Program-made: the position numbers and the translations under genes
NCBI RefSeq assembly: GCF_037893015.1
Contig: NC_133660.1
Coordinates: 287,963,078-288,027,077 of the forward strand
Length of the DNA: 64,000 nucleotides
Direction of reading: 5' to 3'
Source: Macrotis lagotis
Lineage: Eukaryota; Chordata; Mammalia; Peramelemorphia; Peramelidae
Shown here: positions 21,301 to 32,865 of the stretch, one piece after another
How the letters are laid out: each line of letters begins with the position of its first letter
Position numbering within the stretch: position 1 is the first letter of the stretch
Notes under the pieces: generated by a model
The model's database searches: none
Told to the model about the DNA's origin: nothing
The model's input: the letters and a program-made list of their open reading frames with translations, nothing else

Positions 21301-24300
21301 GTGAAACATATATAATCTTCCCACACTTAGTCTTTTCCCTTTGCAGATAAGAAAGGGAGGGACATTTTCTTATCTCCTTTTAGGAGATATTCTTCTTTGA
21401 ATCTTGTAAAATTTTCTATGATGTGATTTGACTTCCTTGTCAAATCCTTTTCCAGGTTATTTGAATATAATTATTAAGTCAAAGAGTCCCTGGAACCAAT
21501 CCCTATAGACCTGAATTTCCAGAAAAATGTCCAATTACTTACATTATTGCCGTCTAGCTAGCTTCCAAACCTTGAAAACATAGTTCTCATAGGAGAATGA
21601 CTCTGACCCTTTAAAGTCTTACCTTTACTTCTGTGTAAATCAAGTTTCTTTTAAGTATCAGAAGCGTAGAGGACAGGATAGTAGTTTCCCACACTGAGTC
21701 AGAAAACTGAGGACCCTTTGGTTTCCCTCTAGTAATCTCTGAGTTAGTGATTTGACTAGCCACACAATTGAATAGATTCAGTTATTTGATTGAATAACAA
21801 ACTTTTTGCTGCACAGATGCATTGTTTGATGGGGAAAAGCAAGAACTTTTTTTTCAGTCTTATTGTGAGTCAATGAGAATGGAGAAAACTAGAGTCTCCC
21901 AGGAGATACTCAATTGCCTTGGTTTCTGTCCTAATTCAAAAAAAGTCTGAGGAACTGAGATCCATGGGCAGAAATCATGAAGTGTAGTCAGTGGAACTCC
22001 TTTGGAGCTCCAGAAAGCTTCATCCCCTTTTAGGGAGTAGGTGATGATGATGTTTGTCCTTTGTTCTTGAAGAAGATATGATGTCAGGGAGGTGAGGCCA
22101 TGCTAAGTCACCAGCCCCACTTTCTCCTCCAGAGTCATCTGGGTCCAGTGGCCATATAGGAATCTGAGGACTGGAGATGGCCCAGGATGTGAGGCACTCA
22201 GGGTTAAGTGTCTTGCCCAAAGTCACACAGCTAGCAAGAGTCAAGTGTGTGAGATTGGATTCAGACTCCTGTCTTCCTAATTCCAAGGCCAGGGCTCTAT
22301 CCACTGTACTATCTAGCTGCCTAGTAGAATGGAAAGAGGCATTTATTTTAGGTTTTTGCAAGTCAATGGGCTTAAGTGGCTTGCCCAAGGTCACAAAGCT
22401 AGGTAATTATGAAGTGTCTGCAGTTCAGTTTGAACTCAGGTCCTCCTGACTCCAGGGTACGTGCTCTATCCACTGCGCCACCTAGCCACCTGAAAGAGGC
22501 ATTTCTGATTGAGTAAAACTTTGGAATGATTTTAGGACTTAGAAGAAATCTTAAAGGCAGTGTGATAGAATCAGTATAGTATGAGGTTTGGAACCAGGAA
22601 GACCTGACTGAAACCAACCCACACATTGCCTCCCTTGGGACCATTTACCATCTTTACATCTTGTTTTCCTGTATGTCCAATGTGGGGTTATCAGGAGGAT
22701 TAATGGAATTCTGTAAGGAAACTACAGGAAGCCCCAGCCATGGGAAGGTACTTGCCAGGTCCCAGGGATGATCAGATAGTGCTGATCATCACAGTGCTGA
22801 CAATCACTATTATAAGCAGTTACATAGTCCTTTCAGCTTTCAGAATTGTCTGTTGTTTCACTGTACCTCCTAACAACCCTGTGAGCTAGGTTCTATTCAG
22901 GTTATCATCTAGCTTCCTCAGGACTCACAGTCTAAATTGCTGGGGGGGGGTTCCTTTAGCTCCATTTCATCTAGGGTGACTCTGGTCCTGGAATCAGGAA
23001 TCATCTTTCTGAGTAAAAATCTGGATTCAGTTATTAGCTGTGTGATTCCGGACAAGTCGCATAACCCTATGTTTGCCTCAGTTTCTTCACCTATAGTAAA
23101 ATACACTGTGGCAGGAAATGGCAGACCACTCCAGTATCTCTGCCAAGAAAACATCAAATTGGGGGGGGGGGGTCACAGGGTCAGACTGAAAATGGTGGAA
23201 CATCTAGGGGGCAAGTCAGATTGCTCCAAGAGATTTCAATAAAGGGATTACAATTACTTACATGAAGAACAATTTCACTTGTGATACATATGCTGCTTGC
23301 TGAAGGGCGAACACATTGGAGTAACTGATGGACAGATAAGCTGTAGAAGAGGATGCCAATCCCAGATGCAGAGACCATGGCGCTGAGAATATCCATGTAA
23401 AGACTCATACGGTCCTGGAAGAGAATGACAGCAGATGCCCAGCCACTGGGTCTTTCCCATTTGGGACCAGAAGGGAGAGAGTTCTGAGCATTGTAGCCTA
23501 AGACCCACACTTCAGGACTTCAGTCCCCAGGGCTCCAGATGAGTTTAGACCAGTTGCTTGTGGCAAATACTGGATGTCCTAATTGGACAAGGCTGTAGGG
23601 GAGCCCAGAATCCCTAGACTGAGAATAATGGCAGGAGCAGGGAGCCAGGAAACCTCATTGTGACTGTGCCCCAGTTGATGCCAGCTCTCTGTATTTTGGG
23701 GGCTGGAGCCAAATTAATCAAATCTAGTTTCACTGTCTCAAAGCTCAATGAAATCATCTTTACGAAGTACAAGTGAAGTCAGATTGGCCCGAGTTGGCTC
23801 CCCAGATATTTGGCAGAGATAGAAGCAAACCTACTGGGGGAAGTGGAAAAGGTAAAGGAATAAATATTTCTACAGCACCTACTTTAACATTAACAATCAG
23901 GACTCTATGTGCTTTATAAATATTTTAACCTCAGTGCAATGCTGGAAGGGAGATAATATTATTATCCTCATTTTACAGGAAAGGAAACTGAGACAAACAG
24001 TGGTAAAGTAACCTGTTCAGGATTATACAGCTAGTAAATGTCCAAGGTCAAACTTGAATTCATATTGGTAGTGGACAATATAACAGTACCTTTAAAAACA
24101 AAGTCGGTGAGATTGGAAGAAGATGGGAGGTGGAGAAATAAGAAAACATTCAATTGACACTAAGGTTAGACACTAGTGACTATAGCTATAGAACATATCC
24201 AGCCTTTATTTTTCATTCTGAGAAAACCTCTTTGTTAGGATTAAAAGCTTTCTCTCAATCTGTTTTGCTTTTCCATTAATTTCAAAACTTAGGGTTGTCT

Positions 24301-24511
24301 TTTTTTATAAGAATTTTTCAAAATGAGGCTTCCTGTTTGGTTCCTGGAGAGTCAGGGATATCACTGCCTAATATTTAGAGTCGATGTGGAAAATTCACGT
24401 TAAACTTTAAATATGGTAGAAAGTCCAGGGGCATAAGGAATTCTGAAAGGTTATGTGAGTAGCTCCAAATAGATGAATAAGAGGGGAGGGAGAGAAGAGA
24501 GAGGAGAGAAA

Positions 24512-24608
<97 letters not shown>

Positions 24609-27600
24609 TGGGACAGAGGGAGAGAAAGACAGAGAGACAAAAAGCTTTCGTGTATGAATATCTTGAAATAGAGGAGAAACAGAGGAGAGTCGGAAACAGA
24701 AAGACTGATACAGAGAGACAGAGAAAGAGATAAGAGATGTTGCTGGAGAAAATGGATAGGAAGAGAGAGGAAGAGAGCATATATATATATACAGAGAGAA
24801 TGAGAGTCAGACAGAAAGATAGACAGGAATAGAGAAAGCTAAGAGATAGACAGACAGGCACACACACACAGAGAAAGACAGGACAGACAGAGACAGACAG
24901 AATGAGCTCAAAAGAGAGGGCAGACAAAGAGAGACAGACAGAGATAGAGACTCAGACAGAGGCAAAGAGAGAGACAGAGAGGCAGAGAGAAAGACAGAGA
25001 GACAGACAGAGACATAGGAAGATAGAGACAGAGATGTAGATATGGAGAGAGCAGGAGAAAGAGAACAAGAGAGGAAGGAAGAGAGGAGAGAGAGTCAGAG
25101 AGACAGACTGAGAGAGACAGATAAAGAGACACAGACAGAGAGACATAGGGTCAGAGGGAGAAAGACAGATGGAGAGAGAATATGAGTATGTGAGTAGCTC
25201 CAAATAGAATAAAGAGAGAGAAGTCCCTTCCACCGAACCCCTTCTCTAAGAAAATGTGAATCTGTCAATACCTGGGGACTCTTTTCCATATTTCCTTCTA
25301 TCCCCCACACCGAGGACAGTGCTTTGCAAGGAGCAGACACTAATAATCATTCATGGCTTAACTCATATAAAGTGCATCTTTGATCTCTGAACCAAAAATA
25401 TCACAATCGAATCATGGGGGAGGCACCCAGTCCTTCAAGTTAGTAAGGACCTTACATTAGACCTTATCCAGTTTCCTTAATTTAGAGAAGAGGATCTTGA
25501 GGCAGCATGTCACCTGTCCCACGTGCTGCAGACCAGACTCTAGATTAGTCATTGAAGCAGTTTGCTTTCTGTCAGTGATTGATGTCTCATTGCAACAGAG
25601 AAAGATTAATTTTTCGGCCCACCTTTCTGTAATTTCCTCATAGAATGAGCCTACATCTCCATACTGGGACCTGCATCTTGCCCTTAGGAAAATTTAATCT
25701 TGAACTGAAGACAAGTCTAAAATGACTCTGGAATGAAATGGAATAACCATTTATTAAACATGTGCTATATTGGCAGCTACAATGCTGTGGTTCCCAGCTA
25801 ACATCTCTTCTCCTCTGAGCTCTAACAGCCTTAACAGCATGCATCCCTGGAGATGGAGAAAATAGTCTGGGGATGCTGATGTGAAAGTTGGGCTCCAGAC
25901 CACAAAGAAATCAATGCTTTCCCATTTCTTTTTTTTTTTTTATCAGATTGCAGTTGGGATCTCTTTTCATAGTCTGGATTTCCTGAAGACAAATGCTATA
26001 ATTTATTAACCGAGTGATTTTGGATTTACGCTTTCTTCCTTGGATATCTTTATCTAATAACTGGATAATCCCTGGGGTATAGACTGGCAAAGATGACTAG
26101 TGAGGTCCCTTCCAACTCTTAAATTTTGTGGTTCCATGAGATGTTGTCAGGAATCCGAAAAGACAGTGATATCAGTAAATAAAAATGGCATGATTTTTGA
26201 GTTGATGTGGCATAGAAAATGAGCATTTTCTCAGTGAGTTGGGTACATCTTTAAATGGGTAAAATCGTCTATGTAATTTGAATCCCGTGCCGGTTCTTAC
26301 CTGACTTGCATATTTCACACCATTAAGAATGGTAAAGACTCCTGTAATGGTGTACTGTGAAGAAGAGAGTAAATTTGTTAGTGGATCCCAGGTGGCTTCA
26401 GATGCCCCACATCATTTGATTGATACCATCACCAAAAGCTCAGGACATCAGAGTAACACAAAGCAGCAGAGAGATACTCTAGTGGGTTCCAGAAGTGGAA
26501 TATGAGTAACAATATTATAGGAACAAAAGACAGAAATCCAGGCAGAGTTCCAGGAGAAATTTCAGGTGAGACAGATCACTTTCATTTGAGGCAATCGAAA
26601 TAGTTTTCATGACTTTCACCTGGTCTCAAAGATGGGAGAGGACTCTCCAGACCTGGTACAGAGAGGGGCAGGGAATCAAACTCCCGAAACACGGAAGAGC
26701 TAGGTATCAATGGGAACACAATGGAGAGTAGTGGTCCACTTGGTTTTAAAAGGTAGAGTATATAAATAATGGTTGTGTATGAGGGGACCAGAGGGTGAAG
26801 GGTTTGGAATCCCAGGATCAGCAGGGATTACCTTCTTAAGTAGGCATTGGGAAGGTCAAAGAGAGAGGTAAAGATAGACAGAGAAAGACAGATGGACAGA
26901 CAGAGAGACAGAATGGTTATGTATATGAATAGCTCAAAATAGAGGGCAGACAGAGACAGAGACTGAGAGACAGAGATAGAGACAGACAGACAGAGGCAGA
27001 GGAAAAAGACAGAGACATAGGAAGAGAGAGAAGGACTTTGTGCAAAGCAGGGGTGGGATCAGGGTGGTGCCTTTAGAAGAGAACACATGGAAAAGGGAAA
27101 TTGGAAAGAAAGCCCTGAGGAGCAAGTTAAATGTGGAATTCTACTAGCCATCAGTCTTGTTCTTTTCAATGTTGGCTTTCAAGGGTCACATTTTCCAAAT
27201 CGTTTTGATTATTTACTCAGTTTTCCAAGGAGAAGAAGAAGACTGTTTCCCATATACTTTGATCCAGGAGAGGTTTCTACTGTTAATGTTAGATTCTGAA
27301 ATTACTAGAAAACTGGACAGGTGACTGGCCAAAAGATACAAGTGAGGTACCACCCACTAATCCCTGGCTCTGTCCCATCAGTGCCTAGCGTGGGATGAGA
27401 CAGATGGGTTTCCTCATCCTTTCACAATCCTTTACAAAATTGGTCAAGCCCAACATCTCACTTACATGGATAGGTTCCTGGACCCTAATGAGAATTTCAA
27501 AAAAGCTTTCCATCCAGATTCCCAAATTATTTTGTTCACTATACTCACACATGCTCCTGTCCAGAATGGATACCTTGTGATAAAGAAACGATGAATACTT

Positions 27601-30580
27601 GACTTTGGAAGGCCAATTTTGTTGGTATTTGAAAATAAAAAGGCTCCAAATGAAGTGATGAGCAGACCTATCAGAATCTGGAGAACCTGTGTAAAAAAAA
27701 AAGATGAAAAATTTGGAAATGGGTGCAAAAGTAGATTCTTTTTTAAACAAATGAATCCTGATCCAGATTTGGGAGCTCAGGAAGAGAACTCAATGATTCT
27801 TTCATAAGTGGAGGGTGGGGAAATGCCCTGAGAAACAAGGTGCTGTTACCCATCAATCTTCTATTCTTTTTTCAATCAAGCTCTTACCCTGATTTTACAT
27901 GGGAATCCCTTACCCTCTGATGAATAAGGCTGCTACTAAGGGCACAGGACAAAGAGAATTCCCCCTTGCAATGACAGTTCTGTTCACTGAAAGTCAATAA
28001 ACTCTGTGCAAGGTGCTATATTCAGTTCTGGACATAGTGAGTTTCTCTAATAAAGGCCTCATTTCTCAAAAATATATTGAGTATAAAACTGTGTCAAATT
28101 TATAAAAAAAATAAGAGTTAATGGATAAAAGGTACAGGAAGTTTTCAAAAGAAATAATCAAAGTTATCTTTAGTCATACCAAAAATGCTCTAAATCGCTA
28201 TAAGAGAAATGCAAATTAAAACATTTCTAAAGTATCTATCATGTTTATCAGAAATGACAAATGATAGAAGATTTGCGTAAAATATATTGACACTAATTAG
28301 TGGACTAGTGAACTGGTCCTACCATTCTGGGAAAAAAGTATTATAAATGGTGCCAACTTTTTGACCTCAAAGTACCACTACTACCAATACTTGTACCCAA
28401 AAGAGATCAAAGGAAAAGAAAAGGGCCTATATGTACAAAAATTTCATAGCAGTTCTTTCTGCTTTGGCAAAATGTTGAAAATTGAAGGTATGCCTATCAA
28501 TTGGAAATGTGTTTTATATTCTGCAATTTGATAACATTGCTTGCCTTCTCAGTGGATGGGGGAGAGGCAAAGAGAGAGAATTTGAAACTTAATTGAAAAT
28601 GAAAAGTGTTAAACATAAAATATTAAAGTATTAAACATAAAATATTAAAAAATAAGAATTTATGTACCCCCAAAATAATCTAGGAAAAATATTGAGGACC
28701 CGAGTTTGTGTTGATGACTTGATGAATTAAAAAATGACAGTATTTGATGGCTGCCTTTCATAATCCCTCTCTCCACTCTGATCTACCTTCCCTTTTCTTT
28801 TAGATCCTGCCTCCCAGACTAAGGTTCTAGAAACTTCTAGGAGTTGTGTTTCATGCAATAACAGAGAAGATTGTGGGGGAGAGAAAGGGAGCCTAATAGA
28901 AGGGTCGGACCATCTGATTTTTCTTTCTGGGTAATACTGGTGAGAGTATGCTTATGTATTAAACATTTAAAATACCTTTTCTAAGAAGCCAAACTTCCTA
29001 GTGAAACAATGGAATGCTTTGTTTGTCTTCCTCTGGTTAGAGTTGGTCTACCATTGTGAATGGATTAATTTCCACTGGGGAAATAGAATTATTCTCCCCT
29101 CCACCCCCATTTCTAATCCATACTTCGACAGTTCTGAAGAGCATCCTTTTTTTTTTTTTTTAATTTAGATTTTTCAAGGCAGTGGGGTTAAGTGGCTTGC
29201 CCAAGGCCACAGGGCTAGGTAATTGTTAAGGGTCTGAGGCCAGATTTGAACTCAGGTACTCCTGACTCCAGGGCTGGTGCTCTATCCACTGTGCCACCTA
29301 GCTGCCCCTATGAAGAGCATCCTTATTACTGCCTATGGTCCCATCACTGGCCAGATCTGGCCATCTCTCCTTCCCTTGGCATCTCATAGGTTCTCTCTTC
29401 TTTCCCCTCTTATATGGCCACCTTCTCATAGTTTACCCAGACAATTTCAGTGCCTTCCTTTTGAGTCCTCTTACCTTAACTCCCCCCTTTTCTCCATCTT
29501 ATTTCCCTATACTTAGCTGTTAAAGGGATCTTTGTAAAGTATCATCCCCTACCTAATAAAAGTGTGTGAACCCCGATTACTTATGGCTCAAATATGAATT
29601 TTTTGAATTGAAATATTCTTTAACGTGGTCCCTTCCTTCCTTGATAGTCTTGCTAGACCTATTTCCCCTCCATGTTGTATGATCCAGACACACTGACCTG
29701 CTTAAGTACTTCCCCACATAGACCATTCTAGCTTCTATTTCTCTTCCTTTGTATTGGCACTCTCTCTGTATTAAATCATCTCCCACTCCATGTCTCTCCC
29801 TTGGAATTTCCAGCTTCCTTTAAACTCAGCTTCAATTTAGCCTTCTTTCTGAGGTCTTGACTGATCCCCTTTTTCTTCCCTCCCCAGAGAACTTGTATTC
29901 TGCAAATAATTGGGGATGGACCTTATCTTCCCCTTTCAATATTAAATTCCTTGAGGGGAGAGAGTTCTGTTTCTGAGTCCCCAGACCCAGCTTAGTTCAT
30001 TGTTTGTATTCTGCCCCAGAAAGGGACAGGATTTAAGTGTGTGTCTCTACTCATTCCATCAGCTGTTCTTAATGTCTGTCCCCATGCAGGAAGTAGTCCT
30101 TGAACTCAGGAAAAGTGTTTTTTTTTCTTTTTTCTTCTTTTTTAAACCACGAACTTTTGTTTTTAATCATTTTGTATGTCAACAAAATGCCTTTTTAAAA
30201 AATCAGTTAACTGTCTTATAGAAAATGAAATTAAGGTTAGAAAACTGAAGATTAGGGTTTGAATGTCTCATGGATAGTCTATGAGGAAAGTTTTTAAACT
30301 GTTCTTTGTGGTCCCTTCTTTGTGGTTTTGCTTTCTGCAGGTTGCATTCCCCAGTCTGGAGTCACCCAGACTTAAAAGACCAAAAGGAGTGTGGACTGGC
30401 CTCCTCTGTAATATCAAGGGCTGGCATCTGACTTACCCCCATCAACCTTGGCTTCCTTTGAAGTAAGCCTGGCATGAAATCTTGACATTTATAAGGATCT
30501 GCAGTCATTTTTAGCTTCTCTCTATGGCAAGGGTTCAGGAATGTCTTCATCTTTTCTTTGGTCCTCGGCTTTGCCTCCAT
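7211..30580 (-). CDS. MS4A14: MS4A14-like gene A, six coding exons, giant repeat tail
   Basis: MS4A proteins are four-pass membrane proteins with both ends in the cytoplasm; human MS4A14 is known mainly from testis and sperm. Coding exons on the minus strand are 30580-30437 (48 codons), 27686-27549 (46), 26354-26301 (18), 23414-23262 (51), 19984 to about 19829 (35 to 52, donor uncertain) and 18380-7211. All junctions are phase 0 with AG acceptors. The membrane segments are VLQILIGLLITSFGAFLF, YPFWTGAC joined to YTITGVFTILNG, MDILSAMVSASGIGILFYSL and GVLCILLILTVIQF. The MS4A14 assignment rests on the start of the last exon: YFPSSE, NQLQIQIEK and TFFKLKALGSP match human FLPSD, DQLQF and AFFKL as I recall them. 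If the frame break at 18138-18146 is an error, the protein is about 3,930 residues; if real, about 285. Upstream noncoding exons and the promoter were not found. Confidence 0.8.
8095..17650 (-). repeat. About 110 tandem copies of an 87-bp coding unit
   Basis: The unit is 29 codons. Key parts are TEVTEETP, DLSALTK and SI(E/Q)FPS(V/I)S followed by a variable small-residue stretch. Spacing is strictly 87 bp: identical variant units recur at 9061, 9496, 9757, 10018 and 10192, distances of 5, 3, 3 and 2 units. Rare length variants keep the frame (84-bp units near 14493 and 14925; a 15-bp internal doubling near 17141-17156). Copies differ by scattered substitutions, typical of an array shaped by unequal exchange. 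Confidence 0.95.
17651..18137 (-). other. Non-repetitive head of the giant tail frame
   Basis: Reading from 18137 down, the large frame has VPEESS, FLTSVVNSQRNTSS, VSYFSTTNSS, EPLSTDKSVQVSS and LTKSVQCPSYSD before the regular 87-bp units begin near 17650. The KSVQ motif already recurs here at irregular spacing, so this looks like old, diverged units that escaped homogenisation. Confidence 0.6.
18138..18146. other. Nine-base G tract at the frame break of gene A
   Basis: The plus strand has nine G in a row inside a purine-rich block (18133-18200). On the minus strand this is CCC codons of a polyproline run. Upstream, only the membrane-domain frame is open (the other has a stop near 18229-18227). 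Downstream, only the giant-tail frame is long. One base fewer in this tract would join them. Homopolymers of this kind are frequent sites of assembly error and of real slippage. Confidence 0.85.
18381..19828 (-). other. Gene A last intron
   Basis: Mostly unique A/T-rich sequence. An old MIR-like stretch lies at about 19490-19640. No extra exon was recognised. Confidence 0.6.
19829..19984 (-). CDS. MS4A14: MS4A14-like gene A, exon with TM4, donor uncertain
   Basis: The exon starts GVLCILLILT after a ttgcAG acceptor and holds the fourth membrane segment, then KCKRTSESPADE. In gene B and in human MS4A14 the exon ends right after the corresponding acidic pair with a GT donor. Here that site reads GAG then GC (19880/19879), so the ancestral donor is changed. 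Three phase-0 options remain: a weak GC donor at 19879, CAG|GTTGTG ending at 19847, or AAG|GTGACT ending at 19829. The last two add 11 or 17 residues. I list the longest form; no GT donor nearer in keeps the frame well. Confidence 0.65.
20288..20442 (+). mobile_element. Marsupial tRNA-derived SINE
   Basis: Full-length copy: starts 'ggggtggctaggtggcacag', has the B-box-like 'gagttcaaatc', then 'cttgggcaagccacttaacc' and an A-rich tail. Lies in gene A intron, opposite to the gene. Confidence 0.9.
20961..21115 (-). mobile_element. Marsupial tRNA-derived SINE
   Basis: Reverse-oriented copy with a leading T run and 'gcaaggcaatggggttaagt', ending 'gccacctagccc'. Intronic in gene A. Confidence 0.9.
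22050..22322 (-). mobile_element. Long marsupial SINE variant
   Basis: Contains 'tgtttgtcctttgttcttga' at one end, 'tttctcctccagagtcatct' in the middle and 'ctatccactgtactatctag' at the other end. The same family occurs at 40198-40514. Confidence 0.8.
22338..22492 (-). mobile_element. Marsupial tRNA-derived SINE
   Basis: Reverse copy with 'cttaagtggcttgcccaagg' and 'tatccactgcgccacctagc', directly beside the long SINE. Confidence 0.88.
22960..23165 (+). mobile_element. Old MAR1/MIR-type SINE fragment
   Basis: Contains 'ctgtgtgattccggacaagt', 'tgcctcagtttcttcaccta' and a 'ccactccagtatctctgcc' end, the layout of marsupial MAR1. It ends in a 12-G run at about 23160. Confidence 0.7.
23262..23414 (-). 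CDS. MS4A14: MS4A14-like gene A, exon with TM3 and second outer loop
   Basis: The exon has 51 codons, from DRMSLYMDIL to ITSEIVLH, between a ttccAG acceptor and a GTAAGTAA donor. It holds the third membrane segment (MDILSAMVSASGIGILFYSL) and the extracellular loop with two cysteines (QLLQCVRPSASSICI). Gene B keeps the two-cysteine spacing in its matching 51-codon exon. Confidence 0.87.
23415..26300 (-). other. Gene A intron with large purine microsatellite
   Basis: The intron contains an MIR-like fragment at about 23930-24060 and the GA/GACA block at 24480-25230. The rest (25230-26300) looks unique. Confidence 0.65.
24480..25230. repeat. Compound TG, GA and GACA microsatellite
   Basis: A TG run (about 24513-24552) is followed by pure GA (24553-24596) and then some 600 bp of mixed GAGA/GACA. 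A nonrepeat word like 'gtgagtagctccaaatagaa' occurs at both ends (about 24453 and 25186). Long Leu/Ser-rich frames on the minus strand are products of the simple repeat. Confidence 0.92.
26301..26354 (-). CDS. MS4A14: MS4A14-like gene A, 18-codon exon (TM2)
   Basis: The exon encodes YTITGVFTILNGVKYASQ between a tcacAG acceptor and a GTAAGAACC donor. It has the same length as its partner in gene B (43899-43846), which encodes YIITGYFTILNEVRYPRW. The small phase-0 exon carrying the second membrane segment is typical of MS4A genes. Confidence 0.88.
26868..27022. repeat. GACA/GAGA microsatellite
   Basis: Second purine block, in the next intron of gene A, with a 'gtatatgaatagctcaaaat' word like that in the 24.5-25.2 kb block. 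Confidence 0.85.
27549..27686 (-). CDS. MS4A14: MS4A14-like gene A, exon with TM1 and start of TM2
   Basis: This exon has 46 codons, starting VLQILIGLL after an acacAG acceptor and ending RYPFWTGAC before GTGAGT. VLQI followed by a hydrophobic stretch, a short polar loop and YPFW is the signature layout of the first half of the MS4A domain. It pairs with 44737-44603 in gene B (45 codons, one residue shorter in the loop). Confidence 0.88.
28040..28660 (+). mobile_element. L1 3' fragment (ORF2 end and 3' UTR)
   Basis: Contains diverged L1 ORF2 words such as 'agagaaatgcaaattaaaac', 'tacccaaaagagatcaaagg' and 'tgcctatcaattgg', followed by the marsupial L1 3' UTR style 'gagagagaatttgaaactta'. Heavily decayed and 5'-truncated. 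Confidence 0.75.
29147..29308 (-). mobile_element. Marsupial tRNA-derived SINE
   Basis: Starts with a T run, then 'caaggcagtggggttaagtg', and ends 'ccacctagctgcccc'. Lies in the first intron of gene A. Confidence 0.9.
30437..30580 (-). CDS. MS4A14: MS4A14-like gene A, first coding exon
   Basis: The exon gives 48 codons from MEAKPRTKEK to QRKPRLMG and ends at a GTAAGT donor (30436 down). I chose the ATG at 30580 because it gives exactly the 48 codons of the matching exon of gene B. An in-frame ATG five codons upstream (30595) and another at 30649 are possible. The ending RKPRLMG corresponds to the family's KGEPKVLG-type junction before the first membrane segment. The N-terminal residues are poorly conserved compared with gene B: the TAFPY motif of MS4A14 is replaced here by TADPY. 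Confidence 0.75.
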
Positions 30581-31194
30581 GATGTTGGAATTCATTCTGG
30601 GGCAGAAATCTGCTCTGTCTAAGCAGATGAGCCTTGCCGCCCACGTCACATTCTGCTTCTCCTCTGGGCTGGTAAGCTACTCCTTTGCTTTCTATTGGAA
30701 TCCTGAAAGCATGGAATCCTGGAGTCATAAGAGCCATGGAACACCAGAGTCATAGAACCATGGGCTTGGGAGGGACCTCCAGGCTCTATCTCTGGACACT
30801 GGTTTGTCTTTCATTTTGTGTTATGAATTTGATTCTCATTAAGACAAACAATAAAGACAAACACAAGCATTCATATTTTAAAAAAGAACACCAAAGAGGA
30901 TTGAATGTGAACCCATGAGTTTCTGCCATATGTGGTCTGACATTTCTTAAAGTGTATATTAAAGAGAACTAATTGAGAGCCATTTCACAAAAATCCTAGA
31001 GAGAAGAGAACATGAAAGAGAAGTTCAAATGATAACAAAGCCTGTACAGAGAAGCTAAGAAGGATAAGGACTGAGAAAAGGATACTGGATTTGAGAATTA
31101 GATCATTAGTCACTTTGGAGAGAACAGCTTCAACTGAATGAGGTCAGAAGCTGGTCTGTAAAGTTAAGAAGATGAGAGGAAAAGGAATGATGAC

Positions 31195-31340
31195 TTTTTT
31201 TTTTAGGTTTTTGCAGGGCAAATGGGGTTCAGTGGCTTGCCCAAGGCCACACAGCTAGGTAATTATTAAGTGTCTGAGACCGGATTTGAACCCAGGTCCT
31301 CCTGACTCCAGGGCCGGTGCTTTATCCACTAGCCACCCCT
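31195..31340 (-). mobile_element. Marsupial tRNA-derived SINE
   Basis: T run followed by 'ggtttttgcagggcaaatgg' and ending 'tttatccactagccacc'. Confidence 0.88.
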
Positions 31341-32261
31341 GATGACTTTCTAAAGATGGTTAGCCACAGAAAGAAGGAGAACTCTGGGGCAATAGTGAGT
31401 AGGAATGGATGGGAAGTGTTTGGATGAGGATCAATGGAATAATGAATAGAAGACTGACCCCACTGGGAAATGCTTTGGGCCCACAGATGTGGGTTGCATG
31501 ACATAATTTCTGAGTAATTTAATCATTTTAATAATAATGATAATGATAATAATAGATAGATGGGAAGGTCTTAGACCCAAGACATTCATGAGGATAAAGC
31601 TCACAGTTTAAATGTCCTTTCAAAAAGGAGTGGTCCTAAAGGTGACAGTCAACTATAATTGGTTAACCTTTAATGAGAGAATGAATATTTCACTGAGGCT
31701 CATTTATTTCTGAAGTAAAGCCTTCAGCACTCTATTCAAAAAGTTTATCTCCAAATCTGAGTAGAGTACAAAAACTGCTCCAACTGGGTGGGGGCTGGTT
31801 AGAGGAGAAGCTTAGTTCAACCTTCAGAGCCTGAGGTCTTGAAGTGAGGACAGAAGAAAAAGGGAAAAATCTGAACCCTCCCAAATCATTGGCTATTAAG
31901 CATTTTTCTCGCAGAATTACTGGAAGAATTCATAGGGTTCTTGAGAGACACCATAATGCCAACCCAGAGATAAAATATACTTGGTATGGAGGAAATACAC
32001 TACCTAACACTTTTCTGCCAATCTCTCTAAAAAAAAAAATACAGCAGTTAATATAGTCTTTTGTCTTGCTTCTAATTTCATGTTTCAGTCTATGGAGCAC
32101 TCACCAGAAGTGTTATGATTTTGATCCTATTCTGGTGATTTTTTTTTCCTTGAAAGAGAGTGAGCTTTCCATTGTAGAATTTGTTTTAGCCAATGGGGGA
32201 AATCACATCCATAGTTATCTATTTCAGTTTTTGACAGGATTATTAATTATTACATGAAGGG

Positions 32262-32400
32262 AATATTGTGGATATAGTTTACCTAGATTTTAAGAAAACT
32301 TTTGATAACAATTTCATAGTATACTTGAGGAAAAGATTGAGAGCTAAACAACAGATAACTCCTCCAAATATCTTGTACTTTTTGATTTGTTTATGAGCAG
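32262..32400 (+). mobile_element. CR1/L3 fragment
   Basis: Contains 'tttacctagattttaagaaa' and 'acttttgataacaatttcat', matching the 'LDFKKTFD' reverse transcriptase words of old CR1/L3 LINEs. Confidence 0.6.
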
Positions 32401-32865
32401 CTCTGGACAAACTTTTGACTTTTCTGGCTTAATCTTCCTTTTTTATCAACAGGTCATGATTTATCTATTTCTCCTCATCTTGCCTGGTATCTTCTTACTT
32501 ACTCCTGTTCTTTCCCTCTTCTGAAAGCTTCTCCCTCTGAGATTGTCTGCTAACTGAATATTCCATGAGAAAAGTTTTAAGTTTTCTACCCTATAATAGA
32601 TCTATTTTTCTGCCATGGCCCAGAGCTGAACAAATTTCTTTGAAGCTTGGACCCAGAAGGGCTACACCATGCTGGACTCCCCCTTCCTACCAATGCTCAG
32701 ATATAACTGTTCCTTTGTTTCTGCCTCCTGCTCCCTGGCATCTTCAGTTGAATTATGTGGCCTTTAAGGTTAGACTTTTCTTAAGCAAGTCAAATGAAAT
32801 GTCAGTTCAACTTTTCAAATTTTTTGAAGAAGCTCCATTTCATTCCAGTCATATTTTTTTAATTT

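Larger units (their letters stand above)
19985..23261 (-). other. Gene A intron between TM3 and TM4 exons
   Basis: The intron holds five SINE copies in both orientations (listed separately) and unique sequence. No additional coding exon was recognised. Confidence 0.65.
27687..30436 (-). other. Gene A first coding intron
   Basis: The intron contains an L1 3' fragment (28040-28660, plus sense), a SINE (29147-29307) and otherwise unique sequence with T-rich runs. Confidence 0.65.

Noticed and set aside
24407-25340. Leu/Ser/Cys-rich minus-strand frames
   Set aside because: Produced by the GA/GACA microsatellite.
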